From NCBI GenBank assembly GCA_035515075.1, contig DATJBZ010000028.1:1-64000 (forward strand): DNA of 64,000 bases. The letters are read 5' to 3'. The stretch comes from Moheibacter sp035515075. GTDB taxonomy: Bacteria > Bacteroidota > Bacteroidia > Flavobacteriales > Weeksellaceae. The notes beneath the pieces are model-generated. The model was not told the DNA's origin and made no database searches. It saw nothing but the letters and a program-made list of their open reading frames with translations. The position numbers and the translations under genes are program-made. Position 1 is the first letter of the stretch, and each line of letters starts with the position of its first letter. Shown in pieces: positions 62,370 through 64,000 of this stretch.

Positions 62370-63145
62370 AAAAAGTCGTTGTAACTGGAGCAAACGGGCA
62401 ATTGGCCAAGTGCTTGAAAGCTTTGGTTGAAGTAGAAAAACCAAACGGATTTCAATTTGTTTTCTTGGACAGAACCCAATTAGACATCAGTGATCCGACT
62501 TTGGTAGAAACTTTCTTTTTCAGCAATCCTGTAGATTATGTGGTGAATTGTGCCGCTTATACCGCGGTTGATCAGGCGGAAACTGACATTGAAAAAGCGT
62601 TTAAAATCAATGCCGATGGCGCAGGTTTTTTGGCGGAAGCTTGTCAAGAACACCAAGCCACTTTGATTCAAGTTTCCACGGATTATGTATTTGATGGAAA
62701 GAACGAAAAGCCTTATTTGCCAACAGATACACCTCATCCAATCAATGTATATGGCAAATCGAAATTGGCCGGAGAGCAATTGGCTTTGGGACACAATGCA
62801 AAGACTTTTGTCATTCGAACTTCTTGGTTGTATGCCAAATTTGGAAAGAATTTTTATACGACTATGTTGCGTTTGATGCAAGAAAGAGACAGCATCAGCG
62901 TGGTGGCCGATCAAATTGGAAAACCGACCTATGCACCCGATTTGGCGCAATACATCTATGAGCTGATCTTGGAAGAAAATACAGATTATGGCATCCATCA
63001 TTTTGCTGGCAATGAAGTCATGTCTTGGTTTGAATTTGCACAAAAAATCGCCTTGGAAAATGGTTTCACCACCGAGATTGTCCCTATTCCTTCTACAGAA
63101 TATCCCACCCCAGCCAAAAGGCCGAAGTTCAGTATTTTAGGATAA
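62366..63145 (+). CDS. rfbD: dTDP-4-dehydrorhamnose reductase, C-terminus apparently cut short
   Basis: 259 residues of the RmlD short-chain reductase fold: VTGANGQLAKCL (NADPH), CAAYTAVDQAE, VSTDYVFDGKN, YGKSKLAGE (Tyr 129, Lys 133) and RPKFSILG then a stop. Relatives are about 285 residues and continue from SxLD into a last helix. Removing one G near 63140 would read SILDKFDSRFTKAMVYFDSV and stop, about 278 residues. The loss is at the very end, so activity may persist. Confidence 0.88.
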   Translation: MKKVVVTGANGQLAKCLKALVEVEKPNGFQFVFLDRTQLDISDPTLVETFFFSNPVDYVVNCAAYTAVDQAETDIEKAFKINADGAGFLAEACQEHQATLIQVSTDYVFDGKNEKPYLPTDTPHPINVYGKSKLAGEQLALGHNAKTFVIRTSWLYAKFGKNFYTTMLRLMQERDSISVVADQIGKPTYAPDLAQYIYELILEENTDYGIHHFAGNEVMSWFEFAQKIALENGFTTEIVPIPSTEYPTPAKRPKFSILG

Positions 63146-63230
63146 ATTTGATTCGAGATTTACGAAGGCGATGGTTTATTTTGACAGTGTATAAATAAGC
63201 CTTTGAACCAAAATGAGCGCAATTTATTTG

Positions 63231-63238
63231 TAAATTTG
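63231..63238 (+). promoter_or_regulatory. -7 box (TAAATTTG) just before the small secreted protein
   Basis: This matches TAnnTTTG and ends five bases before the ATG at 63244, again implying a near-leaderless transcript. A TTTG lies at 63202-63205, wider than usual spacing. Confidence 0.4.
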
Positions 63239-63243
63239 TACCA

Positions 63244-63639
63244 ATGAAAAGAACGTTCGCCATATTATTCTTGGTCATTTATATGTCTTCCACCACTGAA
63301 TTTTACCAGTTGTGGAAATTGCCAGTTTTGGTCGAACACTTTTTTGAACACAAAACCCAAGATTCTTCTATAACATTGATGGATTTTTTGGTCATTCATT
63401 ATGGTGGCAATCACTTAGAAGACCACCCCCAAAATGATGATTTTGAACAAGACCAAAGATTGCCTTTCATGAACTTCAGCAATACCTTGAGTTTTTGTTT
63501 TGTGTTTCCTCCCCTCAACGCTTATGAAATCAAAGGCAAATTATTTCCTGACAAACAGTTAAAAATAAACGCTTTTGATGACGCCTTTTTAGAAAACAAA
63601 TATCTTTCTTCCATTTGGCAGCCGCCACAATTTGGTTAA
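63244..63639 (+). CDS. Small hypothetical exported protein preceding a metal efflux pump
   Basis: 131 residues with a signal-like start (MKRTFAILFLVIYMSSTTEF) and then FYQLWKLPVLVEHFFEHK, FLVIHYGGNHLED and DDFEQDQRLPFM. Proteins with the HY.GN...D...D..LPF pattern are often found before heavy-metal RND operons in Bacteroidetes; I recognise this as a neighbourhood pattern, not as a known function. The His/Asp-rich part could bind a metal. It lies 170 bases before the CzcA-like gene. Confidence 0.65.
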   Translation: MKRTFAILFLVIYMSSTTEFYQLWKLPVLVEHFFEHKTQDSSITLMDFLVIHYGGNHLEDHPQNDDFEQDQRLPFMNFSNTLSFCFVFPPLNAYEIKGKLFPDKQLKINAFDDAFLENKYLSSIWQPPQFG

Positions 63640-63809
63640 TTTTTATTGGACTTTATTGAATTGACCTGAAGGATTGACTTCGTGATTTTACTCGAAATGG
63701 TCCTTCAATAAGTTGATTCAAATTAAGAAATAAGCTTTTTAAAGTGGTCTGAAAATGACAAAAACTTTTCAAAGATTTATTCCATTTAATCATTCATCTA
63801 ATTAAAATT

Positions 63810-64000
63810 ATGTTACATAAAATCATCGAGTTTTCCATTCGGAACAAACTCATCATTGGATTGTTGACATTGATGTTGGTTGTTTTTGGTATTTATGAAT
63901 TGACCAAATTACCCATCGACGCACAACCCGACATTACCAATAACCAAGTACAGATCATTACTGTGGCTCCGTCTTTGGGCGCAACAGACATTGAACGCTT
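63810..64000 (+). CDS. CzcA/CusA-type heavy-metal RND efflux pump, N-terminal part (runs off the window)
   Basis: The first 63 residues read MLHKIIEFSIRNKLIIGLLT, TKLPIDAQPDITNNQVQIIT and SLGATDIERF. This is the standard start of CzcA/CusA pumps: TM1 then PIDAxPDITNxQVQ at the first porter domain. The metal cannot be told from this part. The remaining 95 percent lies outside the window. Confidence 0.88.
   Translation, partial: MLHKIIEFSIRNKLIIGLLTLMLVVFGIYELTKLPIDAQPDITNNQVQIITVAPSLGATDIER

Overview
This window looks like a chromosomal stretch from a low-GC member of the Flavobacteriia (Bacteroidota), plausibly near the Weeksellaceae. I infer this from four things. The -7 promoter boxes have the TAnnTTTG form typical of the phylum. 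There are phylum-specific families (PorG/DUF6089, DUF2480, OMP_b-brl_3 receptors, exonuclease-fused DnaE, RimB-RimK fusion, OlsF-type acyltransferase). A large secreted protein ends in a type IX-like sorting tail. A tryptophanase is present. The genus is not resolved.

Layout: 1-3205 is a degraded accessory patch. It holds the start of an IS3-family transposase gene, a tyrosine recombinase cut off next to it, tRNA-3'-end-like repeats flanking a small GIY-YIG nuclease gene, a decayed REP-associated transposase (RAYT) with a structured GC-rich element, and the displaced 3' tip of an Rhs gene with a small membrane protein that may be its immunity partner. 3206-6664 is a very large surface protein. 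6856-12807 is a minus-strand efflux operon (TolC, adaptor, RND pump, DUF2892), and a decayed copy of the pump gene's 3' end lies upstream of it. 13143-23419 carries a small secreted Cys/His protein, an orphan ABC ATPase, a membrane-anchored LuxR-type regulator, aspartate kinase with OlsF, fructose bisphosphatase and two amidohydrolases. 23522-24184 is a YceI lipoprotein.

24358-32812 is the most striking region: five minus-strand paralogues with a common N-terminus, variable 17-residue-repeat middles and a shared peptidase S74 self-cleaving chaperone. They are arranged as three apparent transcription units (5-4, 3-2, 1) with similar upstream regions. 33073-47578 carries housekeeping and envelope genes: dipeptidyl peptidase, YicC, guanylate kinase, RimB-RimK, MscS, PBP4, a three-gene outer-membrane cluster, LpxB, DUF2480 and thioredoxin. 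47674-54447 has DnaE with its own proofreading domain, RsmI and tryptophanase; a 14-codon ORF with one Trp codon precedes the tryptophanase gene. 54615-61730 is the conserved envelope cluster CBS-NadK-PorG-UppS-BamA-Skp-Skp. 61815-63145 encodes two dTDP-rhamnose enzymes, the second apparently frameshifted at its end. The window closes with a small secreted protein and the start of a CzcA/CusA-type metal efflux pump.

The best candidates for undescribed biology are the S74 array as a surface-variation locus, the Rhs tip with its membrane partner, the possible tryptophanase leader peptide, and an orphan sigma-54-like promoter followed by a terminator (possible small RNA). All calls come from reading the sequence; no database search was run.
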